In this document: positions 1 to 6,063 of the stretch, in pieces
Numbering within the stretch: position 1 is the first letter of the stretch
Layout of the letters: each line of letters starts with the position of its first letter
NCBI GenBank assembly: GCA_038209195.1
Contig: JBBQXY010000223.1
Location: 1-7,512, forward strand
From: JBBQXY01 sp038209195
GTDB taxonomy: Bacteria > Chloroflexota > Ktedonobacteria > Ktedonobacterales > Ktedonobacteraceae
Direction: 5' to 3'
Length of the DNA stretch: 7,512 nucleotides
Notes under the pieces: generated by a model
Told to the model about the DNA's origin: nothing
Database searches by the model: none
What the model saw: the letters and a program-made list of their open reading frames with translations, nothing else
Program-made: the position numbers and the translations under genes

Positions 1-43
1 CAGATAGCTCCGGCAACGAGAGAGACTGTGCGGTAGAATGCAT
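1..43 (-). CDS. Start of a divergent gene, product unknown (partial, runs off the left edge)
   Basis: Only the first 14 codons are visible, reading MHSTAQSLSLPELS from an ATG at 43-41 with no stop before the window edge. The start is supported by a strong Shine-Dalgarno sequence, AAAGGAG (complement of 52-58), 8 bases before the ATG, and by a candidate promoter further upstream (88-116). The frame is too short to assign a family. The gene diverges from the DgcN/DgcA genes, an arrangement often seen for a regulator and its target operon, but nothing in these 14 residues shows that it is a regulator. Confidence 0.5.
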   Translation of the reverse strand, partial: MHSTAQSLSLPELS

Positions 44-51
44 GAGGAAGG

Positions 52-58
52 CTCCTTT
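52..58 (-). promoter_or_regulatory. Ribosome binding site of the divergent left-edge gene
   Basis: On the minus strand this reads AAAGGAG, followed by 8 bases and then ATG. This near-ideal SD and spacing is the main evidence that a gene starts at 43 rather than the region being plain intergenic DNA. Confidence 0.5.
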
Positions 59-73
59 TTCTGCGATGATCAA

Positions 74-85
74 AACTGGACAGTT
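74..85. promoter_or_regulatory. Short palindrome AACTGGACAGTT at the predicted divergent start site
   Basis: The arms AACTG and CAGTT are perfect inverted repeats around two bases. The spacing is too tight for an RNA hairpin, so a dimeric protein operator is the more natural reading. It overlaps the predicted start point of the minus-strand transcript. It is short and could be chance. Confidence 0.25.
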
Positions 86-87
86 CT

Positions 88-116
88 ATCTTAGCAGATG
101 GAGGGGCCTTTGTCTC
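88..116 (-). promoter_or_regulatory. Candidate sigma70-type promoter for the divergent left-edge gene
   Basis: On the minus strand there is a GAGACA -35 (complement of 111-116, 4 of 6 consensus), a 17-base spacer, and a TAAGAT -10 (complement of 88-93, 4 of 6). A TGC just before the -10 gives an extended -10. Transcription would start near 81, inside the palindrome at 74-85, and would give a leader of about 40 bases before the start codon at 43. Confidence 0.35.
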
Positions 117-175
117 TCAGCAATAATTCACAGACCCTGGGACTGTCGGACTGCCAAAGGTAGCGTAGTATAGTA

Positions 176-199
176 GGGGCGCACCCTTGCGGTCGCCCT
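176..199. repeat. Hairpin repeat in the leader region (GTAGGG family)
   Basis: GGGCG (177-181) and ACC (183-185) pair with GGT (191-193) and CGCCC (194-198) around a CTTGC loop, with one bulged C. The preceding GTAGGG and the CACCCTT core resemble the larger structured element at 7411-7482. This suggests two members of one dispersed palindromic family. It lies upstream of the promoter at 222-250, so it is probably not part of the dgcN transcript. Confidence 0.45.
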
Positions 200-221
200 G
201 GTCGTCAGCCAACCAGAGGGA

Positions 222-250
222 TTGGCAATGACGATACGCGGTGCTATACT
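222..250 (+). promoter_or_regulatory. Strong promoter for the DUF1611/DgcN gene
   Basis: TTGGCA (222-227, 5 of 6 consensus) and TATACT (245-250, 5 of 6) are separated by exactly 17 bases. A TGC directly before the -10 makes it an extended -10. Transcription would start near 257, leaving a leader of about 39 bases that contains the SD AGGAG at 280-284. This is the best promoter match in the window. Confidence 0.65.
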
Positions 251-295
251 TTTGAAAGCAAATACAGATAAAGGAACACAGGAGAAACGGAAGCA

Positions 296-1348
296 ATGCG
301 ACGAATAGCCATACTAGCGGAAGGTGCCTTTGAAAGGCATTACGGCAAAACAGCTACGGGTGTCATACGCTACGGAAAAGACACGGTAGTAGCGGTCATT
401 GATAGTACGAAAGCGGGTATGGATGCCGCGCAAGCCCTGGGCGACGCCAATTTTGGTAAGGGCATTCCCGTCGTGCGCGACATCCACGAAGCATTGACCT
501 ACCAGCCCGACACCATCCTGATCGGTATCGCACCCATGGGCGGAGCGTTACCCGCCGCGTGGCGTGGACAACTACTGACCGCCATCGATGCTGGTCTGGA
601 TATCATCAGCGGCCTCCATGGCTTCCTCGCAGATGACCCCGAACTACGCGCCGCCGCCGAACGCAAAGGTACTACCATCTGGGACGTTCGTCGTCCACCC
701 ACCAAACAGCGCGTCGCGCAATTTCTTCCCCATCGCCAGGGCAGCCATACCGTGCTGATGGTCGGCTCTGATTGCGCCACAGGAAAAATGACGGTGGCTC
801 TGGAGCTTGATCGCGAAGCACAACGGCGCGGCTTGAACAGCAGTTTCCTTGCCACCGGACAAACTGGCATCATGATCTCCGGCAACGGACTACCAGCCGA
901 CCGCCTCATTAGCGACTTTATCGCCGGTCTGGTAGAAGAGATGGTGCTCGATTTCAGCAATGAACACGATTGGGTCTTCGTCGAGGGCCAGGGTGCCTTG
1001 AACCATCCCGGCTATTCGCCCGTGACGCTCGGCCTGATCCACGGCTCGATGCCTGACGCCATGATCTTTAGCCACATTGCCGGTACTACCGCCATCGAAG
1101 GCTATACGTACTGCCCATTTCCTCCCTTAAAACGTATGCTCCAGATCAACGAGGATGCCGTAAGCTGGATTCGTCCTGACCGTCCCTGCAAGGTCGTAGG
1201 CCTCGCCCTGCAAACGCATCACTTGAATGAGCAAGAGGCACGCGCAGCACTCAAACAGGCCGAAGACGAGACAGGCCTACCCGCCACCGACGTGTTACGT
1301 TTCGGTGCAGGTGTGCTGATGGACGCCCTAAGTGAGCATTTTGCTTAA
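296..1348 (+). CDS. dgcN: DUF1611-family P-loop protein, probable D-glutamate N-acetyltransferase DgcN
   Basis: The 350-residue protein matches the DUF1611 (COG3367) architecture: an N-terminal Rossmann-like part (about 1-145) and a C-terminal P-loop part. The P-loop is the family's variant Walker A, GSDCATGKMT (157-166), followed by LATGQTGIMISGNG (185-198) and a Walker-B-like VFVEGQGAL (227-235) leading into HPGYSPVTLGLIHG (237-250). Length is normal for the family. Characterised DgcN acetylates D-glutamate to N-acetyl-D-glutamate in the cytoplasm and is encoded next to the racemase DgcA; the next gene here is of that type. The ATG at 296 has AGGAG at 280-284 (11-base spacing) and a strong promoter at 222-250. 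Family membership is secure. The acetyltransferase role rests on the gene pair and has been tested in few organisms, so an older 'NAD-dependent epimerase-like' label would refer to the same family. Confidence 0.8.
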   Translation: MRRIAILAEGAFERHYGKTATGVIRYGKDTVVAVIDSTKAGMDAAQALGDANFGKGIPVVRDIHEALTYQPDTILIGIAPMGGALPAAWRGQLLTAIDAGLDIISGLHGFLADDPELRAAAERKGTTIWDVRRPPTKQRVAQFLPHRQGSHTVLMVGSDCATGKMTVALELDREAQRRGLNSSFLATGQTGIMISGNGLPADRLISDFIAGLVEEMVLDFSNEHDWVFVEGQGALNHPGYSPVTLGLIHGSMPDAMIFSHIAGTTAIEGYTYCPFPPLKRMLQINEDAVSWIRPDRPCKVVGLALQTHHLNEQEARAALKQAEDETGLPATDVLRFGAGVLMDALSEHFA

Positions 1349-1403
1349 CAATAGAGCATAGATACCAATAGCTACAAAGCCCGTCACCAGTTTTTGATAG
1401 AAA

Positions 1404-1414
1404 GAGGTAGAGGT
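1404..1414 (+). promoter_or_regulatory. Ribosome binding site of the epimerase gene
   Basis: A purine-rich GAGGTAGAGGT offers GAGG 6 bases before the ATG at 1420. The 71-base gap after the previous stop shows no terminator and no clear promoter, which supports co-transcription with the upstream gene. Confidence 0.5.
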
Positions 1415-1419
1415 CGCCC

Positions 1420-2451
1420 ATGTACATAGATGCTAAGCCCATCGAGCTTCATCTTACAACGCCTTTCCGCATCGCACGGAGCGTGCAGCACACATCGCCC
1501 AACGTCATTGTCCAGGTGAACCATGAAGATTTCACTGGCTACGGCGAAGCTTCCCCCGCCGAATACTACGGCGAAAGCCTGGAGACCGTGCTGGCCTGTG
1601 TATCGCTATTCGCAGGTAATCTTGGCAACGACCCCTTTATGCTGGAAGATGTGATGGAGCACCTCGACAAGATCATTGGGCTAAATCCTTCTGCCAAGGC
1701 CGCAGTCGATATGGCCCTCTATGATATCATCGGCAAGATGCTGAACGTGCCACTTTACAAACTTCTGGGCCTCAATCCGGCCCACGCGGCGCATACCTCT
1801 TTCACCATTGGCATCGACACACCCCTGAATATGGCGAAGAAAGCTCTGGTTGCCCGTGACTATCCCATTCTCAAAGTGAAAGTCGGCACCAAACACGACC
1901 TCGATAATATCAAGGCCATCCGCGATGTCACCGCGGCAGTGATTCGTGTCGATGCCAATACAGGCTGGACGCCTAAAGAAGCGATTAAAAATATCAATGC
2001 TCTCGTCCCGTATGCTATCGAATTCGTCGAGCAGCCTGTACCCGCGCATGATTGGGCCGGCCTCAAGTTGATTCGCGACAATGTGCCAGTCCCGATTATC
2101 GCCGATGAAAGTTGCGTCACCGTGGATGATATTCCGCGTCTGGTTGACATCGTAGACGGCATCAATATTAAGCTCATGAAATGTGGCGGTATCCGTCACG
2201 CCCTCAAAATGATTCACGTAGCGCGGGCGCACAATTTGCGCGTGATGATCGGCTGTATGATCGAAAGCTCGTTAGCCATCACGGCGGCGGCCCATCTGAC
2301 GCCTCTGGTCGATTATGCCGACCTGGATGGCAATCTGCTCATCACCGATGACCCTTATATGGGCGTCACCGTTGACAAAGGCAAACTGCTCCTGCCTGAT
2401 GGGCCAGGACTTGGCATAAAGCCTCGTGTTCAAAACACAACCATTGAATAG
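1420..2451 (+). CDS. dgcA: Enolase-superfamily epimerase: DgcA-type N-acetyl-D-Glu racemase or Ala-D/L-Glu dipeptide epimerase
   Basis: The 343-residue protein is a muconate-lactonizing-enzyme subgroup member of the enolase superfamily. The capping domain is residues 1 to about 115, with Arg20 in the substrate 20s loop. The barrel carries the K-x-K pair Lys152/Lys154, metal ligands Asp178 (VDAN), Glu204 (VEQP) and Asp229 (ADES), and the opposite-face lysine Lys251 in INIKLMKCGG. These acid/base and Mg2+ residues fit 1,1-proton transfer, that is racemisation or epimerisation. DLDG (301-304) is the D-x-D motif that in Ala-Glu epimerases binds the dipeptide amino group, which favours a dipeptide substrate. 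The DUF1611 neighbour favours N-acetyl-D-glutamate. Both lead from D-Glu to L-Glu metabolism, for example from peptidoglycan. No catalytic residue is missing. Confidence 0.8.
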   Translation: MYIDAKPIELHLTTPFRIARSVQHTSPNVIVQVNHEDFTGYGEASPAEYYGESLETVLACVSLFAGNLGNDPFMLEDVMEHLDKIIGLNPSAKAAVDMALYDIIGKMLNVPLYKLLGLNPAHAAHTSFTIGIDTPLNMAKKALVARDYPILKVKVGTKHDLDNIKAIRDVTAAVIRVDANTGWTPKEAIKNINALVPYAIEFVEQPVPAHDWAGLKLIRDNVPVPIIADESCVTVDDIPRLVDIVDGINIKLMKCGGIRHALKMIHVARAHNLRVMIGCMIESSLAITAAAHLTPLVDYADLDGNLLITDDPYMGVTVDKGKLLLPDGPGLGIKPRVQNTTIE

Positions 2452-2495
2452 GCAATGTAGCTATGCACATGGCATGTTTTCCGTGACTTTCCCTC

Positions 2496-2525
2496 TTGAC
2501 GATTGTTGAGACTAAATGGTATGGT
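2496..2525 (+). promoter_or_regulatory. Candidate promoter for the nitrilase-SDR genes
   Basis: TTGACG (2496-2501, 5 of 6 consensus) and TATGGT (2520-2525, 4 of 6) are 18 bases apart. It lies in the 173-base gap after the epimerase stop, so the downstream pair may be transcribed on its own as well as by read-through; no terminator is visible after the epimerase. The start would be near 2532, giving a leader of about 90 bases that includes the hairpin at 2578-2598. Confidence 0.4.
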
Positions 2526-2577
2526 TAAAATATCCTCAAGCGTGTCCGTAGGCAACATACCAGTAAGCATTGTTAGG

Positions 2578-2598
2578 AGAAGGTGCTGATCACCTTCT
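2578..2598 (+). promoter_or_regulatory. Perfect hairpin in the leader of the nitrilase gene
   Basis: AGAAGGTG (2578-2585) pairs perfectly with CACCTTCT (2591-2598) around a CTGAT loop. It ends 10 bases before the SD GGGGAG (2609-2614) and has no T-run, so it is not a terminator. It could be a 5' stabilising stem, an RNA control element, or, as DNA, an operator. No riboswitch class is recognisable. Confidence 0.4.
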
Positions 2599-2624
2599 GT
2601 AGTAGATTGGGGAGCTGAGTTCTT

Positions 2625-4565
2625 ATGAGTACACCTGTGTCCTCTTTCGACAAATACCGCGTCGCGGCAGTGCAATACGAACCAACGTTAGGGGAAAAAG
2701 AACAGAACCTGGCTGACCTTCTTCGCTTAGTCGAAGAAGCTGCTCAACAGGAGGCTCGCCTGATCGTCCTGCCCGAAATGGCAACGACCGGCTACTGTTG
2801 GGAATCGCGTACGGAGATCGCCCCACAGGTGGAACCTATTCCCGGCCCCACCACCGACCGCTTTCAACAACTAGCTAGCCAGTATGGCTGCTATATCGCT
2901 GTAAGTCTGCCAGAAGTTGACCTCTCCACCGACGTCTACTACAACAGCATGGCCTTGATTGGGCCAGAAGGCATTGTCGGCACCTACCGCAAAATCCACT
3001 CCTACATTTCGGAGCCGCGTTGGGCCCGTGATGGCGATCTGGGCATGCCAGTCTGGGAAACCCCGCTCGGTCGCCTAACTGGCTTGATCTGTATGGATGC
3101 TACCTTCTTTGAAGCGGGGCGTATTCCCGCGCTACATGGTGCAGACGTCTTGCTTTTCCCCACCAACTGGCTCGACGAGAAGAGCCCTAGCAGCAGTTGG
3201 ATGGCCCGTGCCTTCGAGAACGGGGTGTATTTCATTAGCGCAAACCGCTACGGCTTGGAACGTGGCGTGCAATTTAGTGGCGGAAGCTGCATTATTAATC
3301 CCGACGGCTCCATTCAAAACTACATCGATACAGGTGAATGTATCGTCTATGGCGAGGTAGATCTGGCCCGTACCCGCGATAAACACTGGGGACGCCCCGG
3401 CGCGCCACCCAGCGGAAATCGTCTTGCCGACCGTCAACCCGCCGAGTATGTCACGCTCACCCACAATAGCTATCTCTGGGAACCTCTGCGCTATCACAGC
3501 CTCTACGAGCTGGGCCAGTTACCCCCTGGACAGCTCTCCTGTGTGGCGATCATCCAGACCAATCTGCAAGAATTTGGCACGCAGAGCCAGGGCACCATCT
3601 CACAAGCCATGCGCAGCCTCGTCGAAACACTCCTCAACGATCATGCACCCGCCCGGCCCGACGTATTGGTACTGCCCGAACTGGTTTTACCAGGGCCAGT
3701 CCCGTTTGATGAGCGCGAAATTGCTGCCCACTTTCAACAAGGTGCCATTGAATTGCCGGGGCCGGAGACAGCTTCGCTCATAGAACTGGCCAACGAATTT
3801 CAAATCAGTCTGGTCGTTGGCGTCGCTGAACGGGAGCGTGGTCCCTCTGGCCCCACGTATTATAATACGATCTTACTCATCGATCCCGAAGGCATCTACG
3901 GCACCTACCGCAAGATACATCTCACGGAGCAGGATCGCCTCTGGGCCAGCAAGGGCAATCTGGGCTTGCCCACGTTCGATACGCCAACCGGGCGTATCGG
4001 GCTGGCCACTGGTTATGATGTTCTCTTCCCAGAGACTTTGCGCGTTCTGGCTGGAAAGGGAGCCGACCTGGTTTGCGCCCCCGCCCTCCTCGATTTCCCC
4101 GACCCCATCGGCCTTCCCCCAACCAGTATTCGTTTCGCGCACCCGGTCGCGCCCGAAGAATACGATCCCACCCACTCGCTCATCTGGCGCGTGCGGGCTG
4201 CTGAGCATCACGTCTATCTGGCCCTCGCCAACTGGAGCGGTCAATGTCAGGGCATTCAGGCTAATGGCAATAGCGGCATCTTCTCTCCCTCTAACGCCAG
4301 CTACCCCTGGTTAGAAGTCATTGCCGACGAAGGCGAACCCACACTCACCATGATGACCATTGATACGCGCGAGCAGCGTACCGGACGCCGTTCATCCACC
4401 CATCCCCTGAATTATGCCCCCGGTGATGTGGCAGGCTCGCTCACTGGCGAACTGGCCTACGATGTTCTTGATAGCATTCCTGGCAATGTGGCACGCAGCA
4501 AGCCCTTGCTGCGCAAACGTGTACCATTCTGGTATCTTGACCTGGTGAAAAAAGAGTTCAAATAG
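2625..4565 (+). CDS. Tandem carbon-nitrogen hydrolase (two fused nitrilase domains, second lacks the catalytic Cys)
   Basis: Two nitrilase-superfamily domains are joined in 646 residues, against about 260-350 for a usual single-domain enzyme. Domain 1 (about 11-246) has the full triad: Glu51 in VLPEMATTGY, Lys123 in YRKIHS and Cys156 in LICMDATFFE. Domain 2 (about 304-580) keeps Glu352 (VLPELVLPG) and Lys430 (YRKIHL), but the position equivalent to Cys156 is Gly463 in GLATGYDVLFPE, from a GGT codon. The halves match at a constant 307-residue offset (Lys123/Lys430, Cys156/Gly463), with GTYRKIH in both, so this is an internal duplication. The superfamily hydrolyses amides, nitriles or carbamoyl groups in the cytoplasm; no signal peptide is visible. 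Domain 1 should be active and domain 2 probably structural or substrate-binding. The start has SD GGGGAG at 2609-2614. Substrate is unknown; an N-acyl amino acid is possible given the neighbours. Confidence 0.85.
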   Translation: MSTPVSSFDKYRVAAVQYEPTLGEKEQNLADLLRLVEEAAQQEARLIVLPEMATTGYCWESRTEIAPQVEPIPGPTTDRFQQLASQYGCYIAVSLPEVDLSTDVYYNSMALIGPEGIVGTYRKIHSYISEPRWARDGDLGMPVWETPLGRLTGLICMDATFFEAGRIPALHGADVLLFPTNWLDEKSPSSSWMARAFENGVYFISANRYGLERGVQFSGGSCIINPDGSIQNYIDTGECIVYGEVDLARTRDKHWGRPGAPPSGNRLADRQPAEYVTLTHNSYLWEPLRYHSLYELGQLPPGQLSCVAIIQTNLQEFGTQSQGTISQAMRSLVETLLNDHAPARPDVLVLPELVLPGPVPFDEREIAAHFQQGAIELPGPETASLIELANEFQISLVVGVAERERGPSGPTYYNTILLIDPEGIYGTYRKIHLTEQDRLWASKGNLGLPTFDTPTGRIGLATGYDVLFPETLRVLAGKGADLVCAPALLDFPDPIGLPPTSIRFAHPVAPEEYDPTHSLIWRVRAAEHHVYLALANWSGQCQGIQANGNSGIFSPSNASYPWLEVIADEGEPTLTMMTIDTREQRTGRRSSTHPLNYAPGDVAGSLTGELAYDVLDSIPGNVARSKPLLRKRVPFWYLDLVKKEFK

Positions 4566-4567
4566 CT

Positions 4568-4575
4568 AGGAGGGG
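4568..4575 (+). promoter_or_regulatory. Ribosome binding site of the SDR gene
   Basis: AGGAGGGG begins 3 bases after the nitrilase stop and ends 11 bases before the ATG at 4587. An earlier ATG at 4576 is out of frame with the SDR and too close to the SD, so 4587 is the start. Confidence 0.6.
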
Positions 4576-4586
4576 ATGCATATCTG

Positions 4587-5351
4587 ATGAGGTTAGCAGA
4601 TAAAGTCGCCATTATTACTGGCGCCGCCGTTGGCATGGGTAAAGTAGCCGCCGAACTCTTTGCCAAAGAAGGCGCGAGTGTGCTTGTCACCGACGTAGCG
4701 GCCCCTGAAGGTGAAGCAACCACCCAGGCCATTCGCGACGCTGGTGGTCGGGCCGTCTTTGTCAAGGCAGATGTGGCGCAAGAAGACGATGTCAAGCACA
4801 TGGTCAATGTCGCCATTGAGGAATTTGGTCGCGTCGATATCCTCTATAACAATGCCGGTATCATGCCGGAAGATGATACCAGCGTGACCGAGACCAGTGA
4901 GCTCACCTGGGACAGAGTCATGGATGTTAATCTCAAAAGTACCTTCTTCTGCGCCAAATACACTATTCCGCACATGGTCAAGCAGGGAAAAGGTTCCATC
5001 ATCAATGTCGCATCCTTCGTCGCCTTCATGGGCTGCACCGTCCCGCAAGACGCCTATACAGCATCCAAGGGCGGCATGCTCTCCCTCACTAAATCGTTCG
5101 CGATCCAGTATGGCAAACACGGCATACGGTGCAACGCCATTTGCCCCGGCCCCATCGAAACACCCTTGTTGCGCAAGCTCTGGACAAGTGAAGAGGCGCG
5201 CAATTTACGGCTCAACCGCATCCCCCTGGGCCGCTTCGGCGCACCCAACGACATTGTCTACATGGCCCTCTACCTCGCCTCCGACGAATCATCCTGGACC
5301 ACCGGTGCCTGGCTCATCGTCGACGGCGGCATCTCCTCAAATTATTTCTAA
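4587..5351 (+). CDS. Short-chain dehydrogenase/reductase (classical SDR)
   Basis: This is a 254-residue classical SDR, the usual length. Nucleotide-binding TGAAVGMG lies at 11-18, Asp36 after the second strand suggests NAD(H) rather than NADP(H), and NNAG is at 88-91. The catalytic set is complete: Asn115, Ser143, Tyr157 and Lys161 (YTASK). PGPIETP (187-193) and the C-terminal VDGGIS are typical of the family. It oxidises a hydroxyl or reduces a carbonyl, but the sequence does not fix the substrate. It starts 21 bases after the nitrilase with no promoter between, so the two are almost certainly one transcript and may serve one pathway. The protein is soluble and cytoplasmic, with no signal or membrane segment. 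Confidence 0.88.
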   Translation: MRLADKVAIITGAAVGMGKVAAELFAKEGASVLVTDVAAPEGEATTQAIRDAGGRAVFVKADVAQEDDVKHMVNVAIEEFGRVDILYNNAGIMPEDDTSVTETSELTWDRVMDVNLKSTFFCAKYTIPHMVKQGKGSIINVASFVAFMGCTVPQDAYTASKGGMLSLTKSFAIQYGKHGIRCNAICPGPIETPLLRKLWTSEEARNLRLNRIPLGRFGAPNDIVYMALYLASDESSWTTGAWLIVDGGISSNYF

Positions 5352-5372
5352 GCAAGGTTCACAGCGCAGCGA

Positions 5373-5400
5373 TGTCATTCTGAGCGAAGCGAAGAATCTC
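5373..5400. repeat. Dispersed intergenic repeat (GTCATTCTGAGCGAAGCG type)
   Basis: The 28-base stretch contains ATTCT and AGAAT as inverted arms around GAGCGAAGCGA. It is the familiar short repeat seen between genes in many environmental genomes; this statement is from memory, not a search. It lies 21 bases after the SDR stop and abuts a series of GC-rich hairpins. It does not code for protein and has no known function. Confidence 0.55.
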
Positions 5401-5403
5401 CGT

Positions 5404-5525
5404 TGCCGCCGTAGGCGGCCTTTGACAAGCGGGGATGCAAGGGGCGGCAGCCCCTTGACTGGGTTCTAGGGCTGCGCCCTAGTCCTTCCTCCCTCCCCTG
5501 CCGCCGCAGGCGGCCTTTCAAAAGG
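5404..5525. repeat. Composite repeat of four consecutive GC-rich hairpins
   Basis: Four perfect stem-loops follow one another: GCCGCC-GTA-GGCGGC (5405-5419), CAAGGGGC-GGCA-GCCCCTTG (5438-5457), CTAGGGC-TGC-GCCCTAG (5466-5482) and GCCGCC-GCA-GGCGGC (5500-5514). The first and last are near-identical direct copies 95 bases apart, each followed by CCTTT and an A-rich tail, so they bracket the middle pair. Any of them could slow or end SDR transcription, but T-runs are only three bases long, so they are weak as terminators. The arrangement looks like a mosaic palindromic element. Confidence 0.6.
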
Positions 5526-5533
5526 AAAAAAGA

Positions 5534-5578
5534 GTACAATTGTGTAAGCAAACTCTCATCCAAATTGTGAAATTGTAC
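5534..5578. promoter_or_regulatory. Inverted repeat upstream of the small membrane protein gene, possible operator
   Basis: GTACAATT (5534-5541) and AATTGTAC (5571-5578) are perfect 8-base inverted arms with centres 37 bases apart. AATTGTG occurs at 5539-5545 and again at 5563-5569 in direct orientation. The AT-rich cluster sits directly upstream of the -10 at 5604, where a regulator could bind. No regulator is identified. Confidence 0.3.
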
Positions 5579-5603
5579 AGTTCTCCTTGCCAATCGTTTA
5601 TAC

Positions 5604-5609
5604 TATAAT
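5604..5609 (+). promoter_or_regulatory. Consensus -10 element TATAAT of the small membrane protein gene
   Basis: A perfect TATAAT lies 80 bases before the start codon, overlapping an alternative TATACT at 5599-5604. No good -35 lies at 16-18 bases; TTGCCA at 5587-5592 is only 11 bases away. The promoter may depend on an activator binding the upstream inverted repeat, or use another sigma factor. Confidence 0.4.
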
Positions 5610-5689
5610 AAGCATGCTAAAACTTTGTGAACCATCGTATTGAACATTGTATTACATAGCAGTAGTATCAAAAAGGAGCACAGCAACAA

Positions 5690-6040
5690 ATGCCTTACAG
5701 TACTGACACAACATCCTCATCATCGCAGCTAGGAACGTTCCTAGCAGTCTACGGACTCATTTTTGGCTTGATAATGATTGCCTCCATCGTATTCTCTATC
5801 ATCATCTGGTGGCGCATCTTCTCAAAAGCGGGTTATAGCGGAGCCATGAGCCTGCTCATGTTCGTCCCCATCGCCAACCTGATCATTCTCTGTGTATTGG
5901 CCTTTGGTGAGTGGCCCATTCTACGTGAACTCAACCAGTACCGACAAGCCAGAAACCAGCCGTATCAACAGAACCCCCAATACCCACAGAACCCGCAATA
6001 CTCGCAAAACCCATCGAATCCCCAATATCCACGCCAGTAA
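5690..6040 (+). CDS. Small two-helix membrane protein with a Pro/Gln/Asn/Tyr-rich tail
   Basis: This 116-residue protein has a Ser/Thr-rich N-terminus, a hydrophobic helix at about 17-40, a short linker with KAGYSGAMS (46-54), a second helix at about 52-72, and a hydrophilic tail. The tail (about 90-116) is a low-complexity repeat of QNPQY-like units ending in NPQYPRQ. The KAG-x-x-G...PIANLI pattern between and in the helices resembles small inner-membrane proteins of the DUF5684/DUF805 kind, of unknown function; this match is from memory. AAAGGAG at 5672-5678 lies 11 bases before the ATG. The gene has its own -10 upstream and a strong terminator at 6064-6095, so it is a single-gene unit unrelated to the enzymes on either side. 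Confidence 0.75.
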   Translation: MPYSTDTTSSSSQLGTFLAVYGLIFGLIMIASIVFSIIIWWRIFSKAGYSGAMSLLMFVPIANLIILCVLAFGEWPILRELNQYRQARNQPYQQNPQYPQNPQYSQNPSNPQYPRQ

Positions 6041-6063
6041 TCCCAACCCACCTTACTTTCCAT

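Noticed and set aside
46..60. AGGA-AGGC-TCCT followed by a T-run as a terminator
   Set aside because: The stem is only four or five base pairs, and the T-run is better explained as the complement of the AAAAAGGAG ribosome site of the divergent gene.
499..1075. Long antisense reading frames within the DUF1611 gene
   Set aside because: They lie opposite a gene with clear family motifs, have no ribosome sites and give arginine/serine-rich nonsense typical of shadow frames.
1681..2232. 183-codon antisense frame within the epimerase gene
   Set aside because: It mirrors codons of the conserved barrel, has no SD and no recognisable motif; the sense strand carries all catalytic residues.
3424..4314. 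Plus-strand alternative frames inside the tandem nitrilase
   Set aside because: They are in the +1/+2 frames of an intact 646-residue gene and show no family features.
5405..5419. Rho-independent terminator for the SDR gene
   Set aside because: The stem is strong but only three T's follow; the same hairpin recurs at 5500-5514, which fits a repeat element better.
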